NCBI GenBank assembly: GCA_019636285.1
Contig: JAHBXV010000005.1
Coordinates: forward strand, 62,001-126,000
Length of the DNA: 64,000 nucleotides
Reading direction: 5' to 3'
From: Planctomycetaceae bacterium
GTDB taxonomy: Bacteria; Planctomycetota; Planctomycetia; Planctomycetales; Planctomycetaceae
Made by a program: the position numbers and the translations under genes. The number at the start of each line of letters is the position of its first letter. The first letter of the stretch is position 1. The notes beneath the pieces are model-generated. The model saw only the letters and a program-made list of their open reading frames with translations. It searched no databases and was not told where the DNA came from. Positions 43,801-51,884 of this stretch are shown here, piece by piece.

Positions 43801-46022
43801 GGCAGGAACGGTTGAATGTCCGCGACGGCGACGACAAGGGCCGCTTGTGGCGAATCTTTCCGAACGGAATGACGCCGCGTGCGGTCCCCCGACTCGAACG
43901 TATGACGCCCGTGGAACTCGTCGCCGCGATGGACTCCCCGAGTCGCTGGCAGCGCGACATGGCCCAGCAACTCATCATAGAGCGTGTGCGCGACCTGAGG
44001 TGGTCGAATGAAGATAAGTTGGCCTGCACGGGAGCCCTGCGCGAGTTGTTCCGTACTTCGATGCTTCCCGAGGTGCGCGTGCAGGTGCTTTACACGTTGC
44101 AGGGAATCGGCTTCCTTTTTAGCAGGGAAATGAAAGTTGCACTGACGGACCCGCATCCCGGGGTCCGCATGCACGCCGTTCGCTTCGCCGAGCATTCGCC
44201 TCAGTTGCTTTCCGAGGACGATCGCTCTCCGGAAGACCCGGCCCCCGATGCGATCCGGCTGATGGACGATGAACATCCCTGGGTTCGGCTGCAACTGGCG
44301 GCGACATTGGGCACTTGGTACGGCCATCAGGCGGCCGACGCACTGGCTCGCCTGCTGCTCCACGAAGATGATCCAGACATCCGCGCGATGGCGCTCAGTT
44401 CCGTCAACGAAGAGAATCTGCCGCGACTGACGGCCGCACTCCTCTCAGCTCCCGGCGTGGACGAGCGGAGTCACCCCACGTTGGAACCCCTGCTGACCTG
44501 CGCCATCGCCATGAATCAGACAGCGACCATGGAATCGTTCTCGCGCTTCCTGCTCGCCAAACCTCCTCAACAGGCCGAACCCTGGCGATGGGAGGCCGTG
44601 ACGACGTGGATCGAAAGCATCCGCCGGAAAAACGAGAGCTGGAGCAAATGGAAACAGCGGACGTCCGAGTCGACACCCGAACTCGCGGACCAATGGACGA
44701 AGTGGCTAAGCGAATTGCCCCTGTTGATTGGCAATCGGGACATCGCCGTCAGCCGCCGGGCCGAAGCGCTCCGTTTGGCCGGCTGGACGAATCCCGCGCT
44801 GAAGTTCGAACCACAGTGGTTGCAGCCGACTGAAGCCCCGGAGTTACGCCAGGCCGCGCTGCAACTGGCCGCCAGTCTGCCGGCCCAGGAAGCGGCAGCC
44901 TTGCTGGTCGAATCGTGGCCGCGATTGTCCCCCGCTCTTCGCGAAACGGCCCGCCAGTCGCTCCTCGGTCGAGTCGACGTCGCGAAGACTTTCCTTGACG
45001 GCGTTAAAGCCGGTCCCCTGACGCCGGCGAACATCGACGCCGAGACTGCCCAGTTCCTTCGCAGTCATCGTGACGCCGGAGTCCGCGAACTGGCGGAGTC
45101 ATCCCTCCAGACCACGGACAGTTTGAATCGCGGCGCGATCGTCGCCGAGTACCTGCGGACGATGCCAGCCGAGGGGCAGACCGCTGCCGGTCGTGAACTG
45201 TTCGCCAAGCGCTGCGCGCAGTGCCATAAGCTTGGCGAACTCGGTCACGCCGTCGGCCCCGATCTGGCGGCTCTCACCGACAAAAGCGTGACCGCGCTGG
45301 TGACGGCCGTTCTCGACCCAAACCGGGCCGTTGAAGCCAAGTTCCTGCAATTCGGCGTCGAAACGACCACCGGTCAGGTTCACACGGGGCTACTATCAGC
45401 CGAGTCGGCGAACAGCCTGTCGCTGCTCGCGGCGGAAGCGAAAACCGTCTCCCTGCTTCGCAGCGAAATCGAAGACCTCTGGTCCGTGAACAAATCGCTC
45501 ATGCCGGAGGGTCTCGAAAAAGAGATCACGCCCGCCGATCTCGCGAACCTCGCGGCCTTCATTCGCGGTAATGTCCCTTTACCACTCCGTAAGACGTTCC
45601 CCGGTAACACCGCGCAGCGCGTCGCCGCCAGCGACAACGGTTCGTTCGTCCTCACCCCGGCAACGTGCGAAGTCTATGGGCCGACGATCGTCATCGAGCC
45701 GAAGTACAACAACCTCGGTTGGTGGAGCAGCGCCGACGACTTCGTCACCTGGACCCTCGACGTCCCCACCAGCGGCCGCTACCGCGTGGAAATCGAATAC
45801 GCCTGCGACCCCCAGGCCGCCGGCCACCGCCTCCTCGCGGTCACGCCGGCCGGCCAACTCTCGTGGACGGTCAAACCAACAGCAAATTGGGATGACTATC
45901 AGCGCGCGGAAATCGGCACGATTGAACTTAGTTCAGGCGTGCAGCCCATCACGCTCAAGCCCGGCGCAAGGCCCCTGCCCGCGTTGTTAGATTTGCGCAC
46001 GGTGCGGTTGATTCGAGAATAG
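40878..46022 (+). CDS. Giant fusion: polysaccharide deacetylase / FG-GAP / PVC-type dehydrogenase propeller / HEAT / cytochrome c / carbohydrate-binding-like
   Basis: This is one 1714-residue secreted protein with a short signal ([12 protein letters not shown]). Residues 1-~340 look like a polysaccharide deacetylase with the metal site AIDDMRD and HTFDH. Residues ~350-590 contain FG-GAP/VCBS-type Asp loops ([20 protein letters not shown]). Residues ~595-990 are the PVC-type membrane-bound dehydrogenase propeller ([61 protein letters not shown]). Residues ~1010-1420 are HEAT-like, CAQCH at 1446 binds heme c, and ~1590-1714 looks like a carbohydrate-binding beta-sandwich ([20 protein letters not shown]). 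Residues 866-899 come from an inserted palindrome. The TAG stop lies in a repeat. It probably acts on polysaccharide in the periplasm with electron transfer. No strong ribosome site is seen. Confidence 0.85.
   Translation: [1714 protein letters not shown]
43473..43574. repeat. Palindromic element inserted in frame inside a coding sequence
   Basis: The left arm 43473-43509 (GGAGAG...GGTCGATGGTTGATGG...GGTTGATGG) is nearly complementary to the right arm 43539-43574 (CCATCAAC...CAACCATCGACCCTCTCC). The ~29-base centre is unpaired. The element encodes about 34 residues (866-899) of the 1714-residue fusion protein without a stop. Related wording (TGGTTGGTGGATAGTGGTTGG) occurs in the non-coding stretch near 49040. 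Confidence 0.82.
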
Positions 46023-46148
46023 TGTTTTGCCACGGCTTGATGTTCGTGTGCCACTGGCTCTGCCAGTGCGTCTTAAGTATTGTCCATAACAAGATACACT
46101 GGCGGAGCCAGTGGCACACGTTCGGATCTTTCACATTGAGAGTGCATT
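46021..46148 (-). repeat. Dispersed ~130-bp palindromic element, family CCACTGGCTCCGCCAGTG (copy 2, inverted)
   Basis: The reverse complement aligns with 20822-20951 over its whole length, including the 24-base arm (46046-46069), the second arm (46097-46119), CTTAAGACGCACTGGC at the centre, ATCAAGCC, AACACT at one end and TCAATGT near the other. As in copy 1, TAGTGTTT supplies the stop codon of the preceding gene. It fills the gap between two convergent genes. Confidence 0.88.
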
Positions 46149-46158
46149 ACGAGAATTG

Positions 46159-46812
46159 TCACCCCTCACTCCACCGCCGTCCCAGCTTGTGCTCGACGCC
46201 CAGTTGATCGCAGATGCGAGCGACGACGAAGTCGACGAGGTCACCCAGCGAGGTCGGTTCGTGATACCACCCCGGCATCGCGGGGAGGACAACCACGCCC
46301 AGGTCGGCGAGGGTTTTCATGTTGCCGAGCGTGATGCTGCTGAGCGGTGTTTCGCGGGGGACGACGATCAGTTTGCGGCGTTCTTTCAGATGGACGTCGG
46401 CGGCGCGGTGGATCAGGTTTTGCGACAAGCCCGTCGCGACGGCTGCCAGCGTTCCCGTGGAACACGGGCAGATCACCATGCCGGCCGTGCGGAACGATCC
46501 GCTCGCGATTCCGGCCGCGTAGTCCCGGATCGGGTGATAACGATACGTCCCGGTGAGGGGCGCGGCCAATCGCGGCGGGGCGACAACTCGTAACGGATGA
46601 TCGACTGCTAACGCGTCGCGGTCGGAGAGCAACTGCTCCAGCCGAACATCGCGCAGGTCGAGTTCCAATTTCAGTTCCTGGCGAAAAACATCCGTGGCCG
46701 CCGGGCTGATCGTCACATGGACATCGCGCCCCGCCGCGAGCAGCACTTCCAGTAGCCGGACCGAAAAGACCGCGCCGCTGGCACCGCTGATCGCCAACAC
46801 CAGGGGAAGCAT
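46159..46812 (-). CDS. ubiX: Flavin prenyltransferase UbiX
   Basis: The 217-residue product is a UbiX/Pad1-type flavoprotein that attaches a dimethylallyl group to FMN to make the prenyl-FMN cofactor of UbiD decarboxylases. Landmarks are LVLAISGASGAVFSVRLLEVLL (FMN phosphate loop), VICPCSTGTLAAVATGLSQNLIHRAADVHLKERRKLIVVPRETPLSSITLGNM in separate motifs, and MPGWYHEPTSLGDLVDFVVARICDQLGV. All are normal in order and spacing. The start at 46812 removes a non-coding extension through a repeat. The partner ubiD is not in the window. The role is likely in quinone biosynthesis. A palindromic element separates it from the cyclase-family gene upstream on the same strand. Confidence 0.95.
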   Translation of the reverse strand: MLPLVLAISGASGAVFSVRLLEVLLAAGRDVHVTISPAATDVFRQELKLELDLRDVRLEQLLSDRDALAVDHPLRVVAPPRLAAPLTGTYRYHPIRDYAAGIASGSFRTAGMVICPCSTGTLAAVATGLSQNLIHRAADVHLKERRKLIVVPRETPLSSITLGNMKTLADLGVVVLPAMPGWYHEPTSLGDLVDFVVARICDQLGVEHKLGRRWSEG

Positions 46813-46826
46813 GCGAGAGCCCTTGA

Positions 46827-46932
46827 GGAGCGGAAAGCCTGGAGCAGAAAGCGGAGAGCCAGACAAAGAATGGCGGTCCGCGATTTGCCTGTTTGGCATT
46901 CCGCTTTCCGCCTTCAGCTTTCCGCTCTCTGC
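46827..46932. repeat. Dispersed palindromic element, family GCGGAAAGC (copy 2)
   Basis: GGAGCGGAAAGCC...GCAGAAAGCGGAGAGCCAG on the left and TTGGCATTCCGCTTTCCG...CAGCTTTCCGCTCTC on the right form an imperfect inverted repeat. It shares GAGAGCCAG, CAAAGAAT and TTCCGCTTTCCGC with the element at 17320-17421. It fills the gap between the cyclase-family gene and ubiX. Confidence 0.75.
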
Positions 46933-46933
46933 A

Positions 46934-47788
46934 TTATTGAGCGGGCGGCAACTTTTTGGGAACCACGGCGAAGATGCGGGTCGGGCCGCCGGTGCCGTTT
47001 TCGATTTTCATCGGGGCGACGATGATGTCAAAACCGCTGGCGGGGAGCTTGTCGAGCTGGGCGACGTTCTCAAGCCCGTAACGACCCGCCTTGTTGACGA
47101 GGTGATGGACCGCGAAATCTTTTGACGTGCCGGGGTCGATGCTCAGTGTGTCGATTCCCAGCCCTTTGCAATTTCGCTCGTCGATCAGAAAGCGGGCCGC
47201 CTCGGCCGAGAAGGACGGGAAATGGAGTGTCCCCATCGCATCCTGGTTCTTGTACCGCTCGTAGTTGGTCCAGAACCGGCCCCAGCCGGTGTGCAGCAAA
47301 ACAATCGCTCCGTCGGGGACGCGGCCGTGCTCTTTTTCCCAGGCATCGACATCTTCGCGCGATAACAGCACGTCGGGGTCGACTTCCGCCTTCAATGACA
47401 AATCGATCACCACGCCCGGACCGAAAAAAGTCTCGACCGGGATCTTCTCGGCTGAGGGCTGGCCGCTTTCGAAATGATTGGGGGCATCCAGGTGCGTCCC
47501 CAGATGCTCCGGGAGCGAGATCGCCTTCGAGAGCACTCCGTTGTCTTCCAGGGTGGCGATCGTCGTCAGCTCGAACGGCTTGTAGTTTTCACCCGGCCAG
47601 TAAGGGGTCTGGCTGTTGAAAGCGTACGTCAAGTCGACGAGGTCATATTGCGACCAGTCAATGACGGGGCCGGCATCACTCTCAGCCGGTGCCATCACGT
47701 CATCGAGCCTTTGCCCGATGAGAAATGCTGTGACCGCTAAGAACAATCCCACCATCACCACAAGTGGTGTCTGATTCTGAGTCGACAT
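46934..47788 (-). CDS. Membrane-anchored cyclase-family (kynurenine formamidase-like) hydrolase
   Basis: The 284-residue product has an N-terminal anchor helix (PLVVMVGLFLAVTAFLIG) and then the cyclase/KynB fold. The metal-binding signature is HLGTHLDAPNHF, followed by DLSLKAEVDPDVLL, VLLHTGWGRFW and GLGIDTLSIDPG...VHHLVN. It should hydrolyse an amide or lactone using a divalent metal. A role in tryptophan breakdown is unlikely because no other kyn genes are near and the protein faces the periplasm. The start is put at 47788; an ATG at 47818 is possible. It lies between the SMP-30 gene upstream and ubiX downstream on the same strand. Confidence 0.88.
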   Translation of the reverse strand: MSTQNQTPLVVMVGLFLAVTAFLIGQRLDDVMAPAESDAGPVIDWSQYDLVDLTYAFNSQTPYWPGENYKPFELTTIATLEDNGVLSKAISLPEHLGTHLDAPNHFESGQPSAEKIPVETFFGPGVVIDLSLKAEVDPDVLLSREDVDAWEKEHGRVPDGAIVLLHTGWGRFWTNYERYKNQDAMGTLHFPSFSAEAARFLIDERNCKGLGIDTLSIDPGTSKDFAVHHLVNKAGRYGLENVAQLDKLPASGFDIIVAPMKIENGTGGPTRIFAVVPKKLPPAQ

Positions 47789-47852
47789 GGTCAGTCTGAC
47801 TCCGGACGCCGTCGCCATGGCCCTGTCGGCGAACGACCGGAAATGGACTCGG

Positions 47853-48884
47853 TTACCAGCCCGCGCCGCGCGTCAGGGTTTTGACGCGGCACAGATACAT
47901 GTCGGCGGTGATGTACAGCGTCGTGCCGTCATCACCCCACGCACAGTTGGCGGTGGCTTCCTTCGTGTCGAGACGGCCGAGGGGCTTGCCTTCCGGCGAA
48001 AACACCCACACGCCTCCCGGCCCGGTCGCCCAGACGTTGCCCGCCTTGTCGACCTTCAGACCATCCGGCAACCCCTTGTGCTTGCCGACGTATTCGGTCG
48101 CGTCGAAGAAAACTTTCCCCTCGCCGAGCGTGCCGTCTTCTTTGACGGGGAACTTCTTCCAGATGGCAGCCTTGGGGTCGGACTGGGCGACGTACAGGAA
48201 CTTCTCGTCGGGCGAAAAGGCAATGCCGTTCGGTCGTGTCAAACCGTCGGTCAGGAGCGTCGTCTTGTTGACGCCGTCCTTGCCGATTTGAAGTCGATAA
48301 ACGCCGCAGAAATCGAGTTCCCGGCGGGGATCGTCAAAGTTGCCCGGCAGGCCGTAGGGAGGATCGGTGAAGTAGAGGTCGCCATTCGATTTGAAGCAGC
48401 CATCGTTCGGGCTGTTGAGCCGCTTCCCCTGATAGTTGTCGACCAGGGTCCGCTTTCCGCCATTTTTGGTCAGGATCGACACGCGGCGGTCGCCATGTTC
48501 ACACGAGACGAGTTGACCCTGCGGATCAAGCATCAGGCCGTTGCAGCCCGGTTCGTTGCCATACTCAACGGCTCCCGTGTAGCCCGATGGCTTGAGGAAC
48601 AGGCTGACTCCCTTGCCGTAATCCCAGCGCATCACGCTGTTGCGAGGGATGTCGGAAAACAGGAGGTAGCCCGACTGCCCTTCGGGAACCCAGACCGGAC
48701 CTTCGGACCACTCAAATCCACTGCCTAGCACTTCGATGACCGCGTCTGGGCCGATCAGTTTGTCGAACGCCGGATCGAGCCGGACAATTTCACCCAGATG
48801 AGGAAAATTGGTGGTGTTTTGTGCCGCCAGAGGGGCAACACAGGAAAAGAGCACCAGCACGGCACCGCGCAGCGATCGCATCAT
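47853..48884 (-). CDS. Secreted SMP-30/gluconolactonase/LRE-family lactonase
   Basis: The 343-residue product has a signal peptide (RSLRGAVLVLFSCVAPLAAQ) and a six-bladed propeller. Metal-ligand motifs are visible: SEGPVWVPEGQSGYLLFSDIP (Glu), LNSPNDGCFKSNGDLYFTDPPYG (Asn), RPNGIAFSPDEKFLYVAQ (Asn/Asp) and LPDGLKVDKAGNVWA (Asp). The family opens sugar lactones such as gluconolactone with a calcium or zinc ion. GAGGA nine bases before the first of two ATGs supports the start. It could lead a minus-strand run with the cyclase-family gene and ubiX, 64 bases upstream of the first. Confidence 0.93.
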   Translation of the reverse strand: MMRSLRGAVLVLFSCVAPLAAQNTTNFPHLGEIVRLDPAFDKLIGPDAVIEVLGSGFEWSEGPVWVPEGQSGYLLFSDIPRNSVMRWDYGKGVSLFLKPSGYTGAVEYGNEPGCNGLMLDPQGQLVSCEHGDRRVSILTKNGGKRTLVDNYQGKRLNSPNDGCFKSNGDLYFTDPPYGLPGNFDDPRRELDFCGVYRLQIGKDGVNKTTLLTDGLTRPNGIAFSPDEKFLYVAQSDPKAAIWKKFPVKEDGTLGEGKVFFDATEYVGKHKGLPDGLKVDKAGNVWATGPGGVWVFSPEGKPLGRLDTKEATANCAWGDDGTTLYITADMYLCRVKTLTRGAGW

Positions 48885-49571
48885 GAATTTTCCTCACCAG
48901 ATAGGTACTTCCCCGAAGTTGGTTACCAGATTCCTGTACGGCCGGACGATTCGCAAGCGTGAATCGGAGGAATCGGGCGTGTTCATGATGTGTGAGGGGG
49001 AGAGCCGGGGAGTGGGAGAGGGGGATGGGGAGAGAGTGATTGGTGGTTGGTGGATAGTGGTTGGTGAGAAGAGAGCGCGCGGGGAATGGCGCTGTCGCCT
49101 GATGGGGCGATGCGTGGGGAAGAAGAGAATGAAGAGAGTTTTTTCGCCGGGGTTCCCCGGCGGCCGGGTTTTGAGGCCGGGCCGCCGGAGTTCCTGCTGC
49201 CATCGATCAGGGTTCGCACTGGTGTGCGATGGATTGCCTGACGTCAGACTGCGCGCACTTCGTGCGCGGTTTCCCGGGGAGGCCGTGGACGTCCCCGGGA
49301 TTTTGGGCCCTGATCAGGCCCGGGAGAGGGCGCTTCCGGCGCGGACGGATGGGCTCCGCTCGCGGGCTAGCTCGTTGCGTCCCCTCGTCCTATGGCGGGA
49401 CGGTGCGCGGAGTGGTTGAGGATTTACGGTTGATGGTCAAGAGGGGGAAGCGCTCCCCGATGGGTCGCGGCTAGGGGGGTGCCATTCTTGACGGAGCGCG
49501 GGCGGGGTCGCAGACTGGTTTTCAGGGCGGGGTCGCCCGATTTCGTCTTTACAATCCGATGTTGTGCTGTC
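48885..49571. other. Hairpin-dense intergenic region without a gene
   Basis: Nearly 690 bases lie between the divergent lactonase and helicase genes. The open frames here have no ribosome site. The stretch 48970-49070 is G-rich on the plus strand, with GGGAGAG and GGTTGGTGG wording. From about 49149 to 49330 there are several GC-rich hairpins: around CGGCGGCCGGG (49159), GCGCACTTCGTGCGC (49253-49267), CCCGGGGA...TCCCCGGGA (49274-49301) and CCTGATCAGG (49309-49318). It looks like decayed repeat DNA or structured RNA-coding DNA. I cannot name an RNA. Confidence 0.5.
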
Positions 49572-51650
49572 ATGTCACGGACGACACTCGCCGAGTCTCT
49601 CGATCAATTGCTGGGCGATCTCAATCCCCGGCAACGGGAAGCCGCGCGGCATGGAGCGGGGCCGCTGTTGATTGTCGCGGGAGCCGGGACCGGAAAGACG
49701 ACGACTCTGGCCCATCGGGTAGCCTCCCTCATCGCCGAGGGGACCGATCCCGGCCGCATTCTGTTGCTGACGTTCACCCGTCGGGCGTCGGCCGAGATGC
49801 TGCGGCGGGTCGACAGCCTGGTCGCCCGTTGGCGGCAACTGCCGGGAACCACGCCCATGACGGGGCGCGGCGTCTGGGGCGGAACCTTTCACGCCGTCGC
49901 GACACGGCTGCTGCGTCAATACGGGCAAATGATCGGGCTGCCCGGCGAATTCACGATCGTCGACCGCAGCGACGCCGAAGACCTGATGAACGTCCTGCGG
50001 AGCGAACTCGAGCTTCCCAAACGTGACAAACGATTTCCCCTGAAGGGGACCTGCCTCGATATCTACAGCCGTTGCGTCAATACTCAGAAACCGCTGGAGC
50101 CGATCCTCAAGACCGTCTTCCCCTGGGTTCTCGAACAGCAGGAAGGCTTGAAGAAACTCTTCGCGGCCTACACCGATCGCAAAGAACGTCAGCAGACGCT
50201 CGATTACGACGACCTTTTGCTGTTCTGGCATGCCATGACGCAGGAACCGGCCTGTGCCGAGGTGCTGCGGAAGAAGTTCGACTGCGTGCTGGTCGACGAG
50301 TACCAGGACACGAACACGCTCCAAGCCGAGATCATTCGCGGATTGTGCCCGTCCGGCGAGGGCCTGACCGTCGTGGGGGACGACGCCCAGTCGATCTACT
50401 CGTTTCGGGCAGCAACGGTCCGCAACATTCTCGACTTTCCCGAGCAGTTCCCGGGAACGACTGTCGTCCCGCTCGAACAGAATTACCGCAGCACGCAGAA
50501 ACTGCTCGACGCGACGAACGGCGTGATCGCGCTGGCCCGCGAAGGTCACCGGAAGACGCTGTGGTCGAACCGGATCGAGGGCCCCCTCCCCAAACTGGTG
50601 ACATGCCTGGACGAGGACGAACAGACCGATTCGGTCATCGAGAATGTCCTCGCCCTGCGAGAAACCGGGATCGACCTGCGGCAACAGGCTGTCCTGTTTC
50701 GCGCGTCGCACCACAGCCTGGGGCTGGAAGTTGAACTCGCGCGGCGAAACATCCCGTTTCATAAATATGGCGGCCTCAAGTTCGTCGAGGCGGCGCATGT
50801 GAAGGATCTCCTCGCCTTTCTGCGACTGGCTGAAAATCCGCGCGACAGTGTTTCCGCCCTGCGCATTCTCCTTCTGCTCCCTGGCATCGGCCCCCGGAAA
50901 GCCGCGCAACTCGTGGATGATTTGCGGCAGGCCGAAGGAAATTTTCGGGTCTGGAGCGATTACAACCCCCCCGCGGCGGCCGCCTTGCATTGGCCGGTGT
51001 TCGTCACATTGATGACCGTCCTTTCCCGCCAGACCGGCAAGCCGCTGGAACTGGGCGTGGAGATTCATCACGTGCGGACTTTCTATGCTCCGCTCCTGGA
51101 GCAGAAATTTGACGATGCGTTCGTGAGAACCCGCGACCTGGAACAACTCGAACAATTGGCTGGGCGGTTCGATTCGCGCGCGACGTTCCTCAACGAAATG
51201 ACGCTCGACCCGCCGAGTTCCACGCAAGACTTCGCCGCCGACCCGCTCCTGGACGAAGACTGGCTGACGCTCAGCACCATTCATTCGGCCAAGGGTCTGG
51301 AGTGGGAAGCCGTCTACGTGTTGCACGCGGCGGATGGAAACATTCCGTCCGACATGGCAACGGGATCGGAAGAGGAAATCGAAGAAGAACGCCGACTGTT
51401 CTATGTCGCGCTGACTCGCGCGAAGACGCATCTGCACGTGATGCATCCGCAGCGCTACTACTTCGCGGCGCGCGGACGAAGCGACACCCATGCCTTTTCG
51501 CAGCGCACGCGCTTTATTCCGGATGAACTGCTGCCCAAGTTCTCCACCGTGGCGGCCCGCCAGACGCACGGTGATCGCGAATCCGGCCTCCCGACGAGCG
51601 AGATGACCACCGCCGATATCCGCCGCCGCATCGGCAAGATGTGGGCGTAG
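49572..51650 (+). CDS. UvrD/Rep/PcrA-type superfamily 1 DNA helicase
   Basis: The 692-residue cytoplasmic ATPase unwinds DNA 3' to 5'. The SF1A motifs are in order: Q-motif LNPRQREAA, Walker A VAGAGTGKTTTL, Ia LLTFTRRASAEML, II VLVDEYQDTN, III VVGDDAQSIYSFR, IV LEQNYRST, V STIHSAKGLEWEAVYV and VI ERRLFYVALTRAK. A Gly-Ile-Gly-Pro segment (LLPGIGPRKAAQLV) lies in the 2B-like region. It is closer to the UvrD/Rep helicases than to RecB/AddA, because no nuclease domain follows. The ATG at 49572 follows a non-coding frame. No repair operon surrounds it. Confidence 0.93.
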   Translation: MSRTTLAESLDQLLGDLNPRQREAARHGAGPLLIVAGAGTGKTTTLAHRVASLIAEGTDPGRILLLTFTRRASAEMLRRVDSLVARWRQLPGTTPMTGRGVWGGTFHAVATRLLRQYGQMIGLPGEFTIVDRSDAEDLMNVLRSELELPKRDKRFPLKGTCLDIYSRCVNTQKPLEPILKTVFPWVLEQQEGLKKLFAAYTDRKERQQTLDYDDLLLFWHAMTQEPACAEVLRKKFDCVLVDEYQDTNTLQAEIIRGLCPSGEGLTVVGDDAQSIYSFRAATVRNILDFPEQFPGTTVVPLEQNYRSTQKLLDATNGVIALAREGHRKTLWSNRIEGPLPKLVTCLDEDEQTDSVIENVLALRETGIDLRQQAVLFRASHHSLGLEVELARRNIPFHKYGGLKFVEAAHVKDLLAFLRLAENPRDSVSALRILLLLPGIGPRKAAQLVDDLRQAEGNFRVWSDYNPPAAAALHWPVFVTLMTVLSRQTGKPLELGVEIHHVRTFYAPLLEQKFDDAFVRTRDLEQLEQLAGRFDSRATFLNEMTLDPPSSTQDFAADPLLDEDWLTLSTIHSAKGLEWEAVYVLHAADGNIPSDMATGSEEEIEEERRLFYVALTRAKTHLHVMHPQRYYFAARGRSDTHAFSQRTRFIPDELLPKFSTVAARQTHGDRESGLPTSEMTTADIRRRIGKMWA

Positions 51651-51884
51651 TCGTTAGGTCAACGGCATGGCGAACCACTCGGCCATCGGCAGATTCTGCC
51701 GCTCGCATGTCGGGCTCGCGATTGCGTTGAGACCGGAAGACTTCCCGCAACCGTCACCTTGTCCAGATGGAGCGGCAAACTGTCGGAAGAAAAGACCTCG
51801 ACGACGCAGAGCCGTCTCACGGGGTGACGATGGAATTCGCTGTGCGTCTCATTGAAGAACGCACGAATTCAAGCGGATGGAACC

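Noticed and set aside
48808-49419. A 203-codon plus-strand frame before the helicase gene
   Set aside because: It overlaps the start of the lactonase gene, has no ribosome site and runs through hairpin repeats.
49575-51569. A 664-codon antisense frame across the helicase gene
   Set aside because: All SF1 helicase motifs lie in order on the plus strand. The antisense translation has no recognisable motif.
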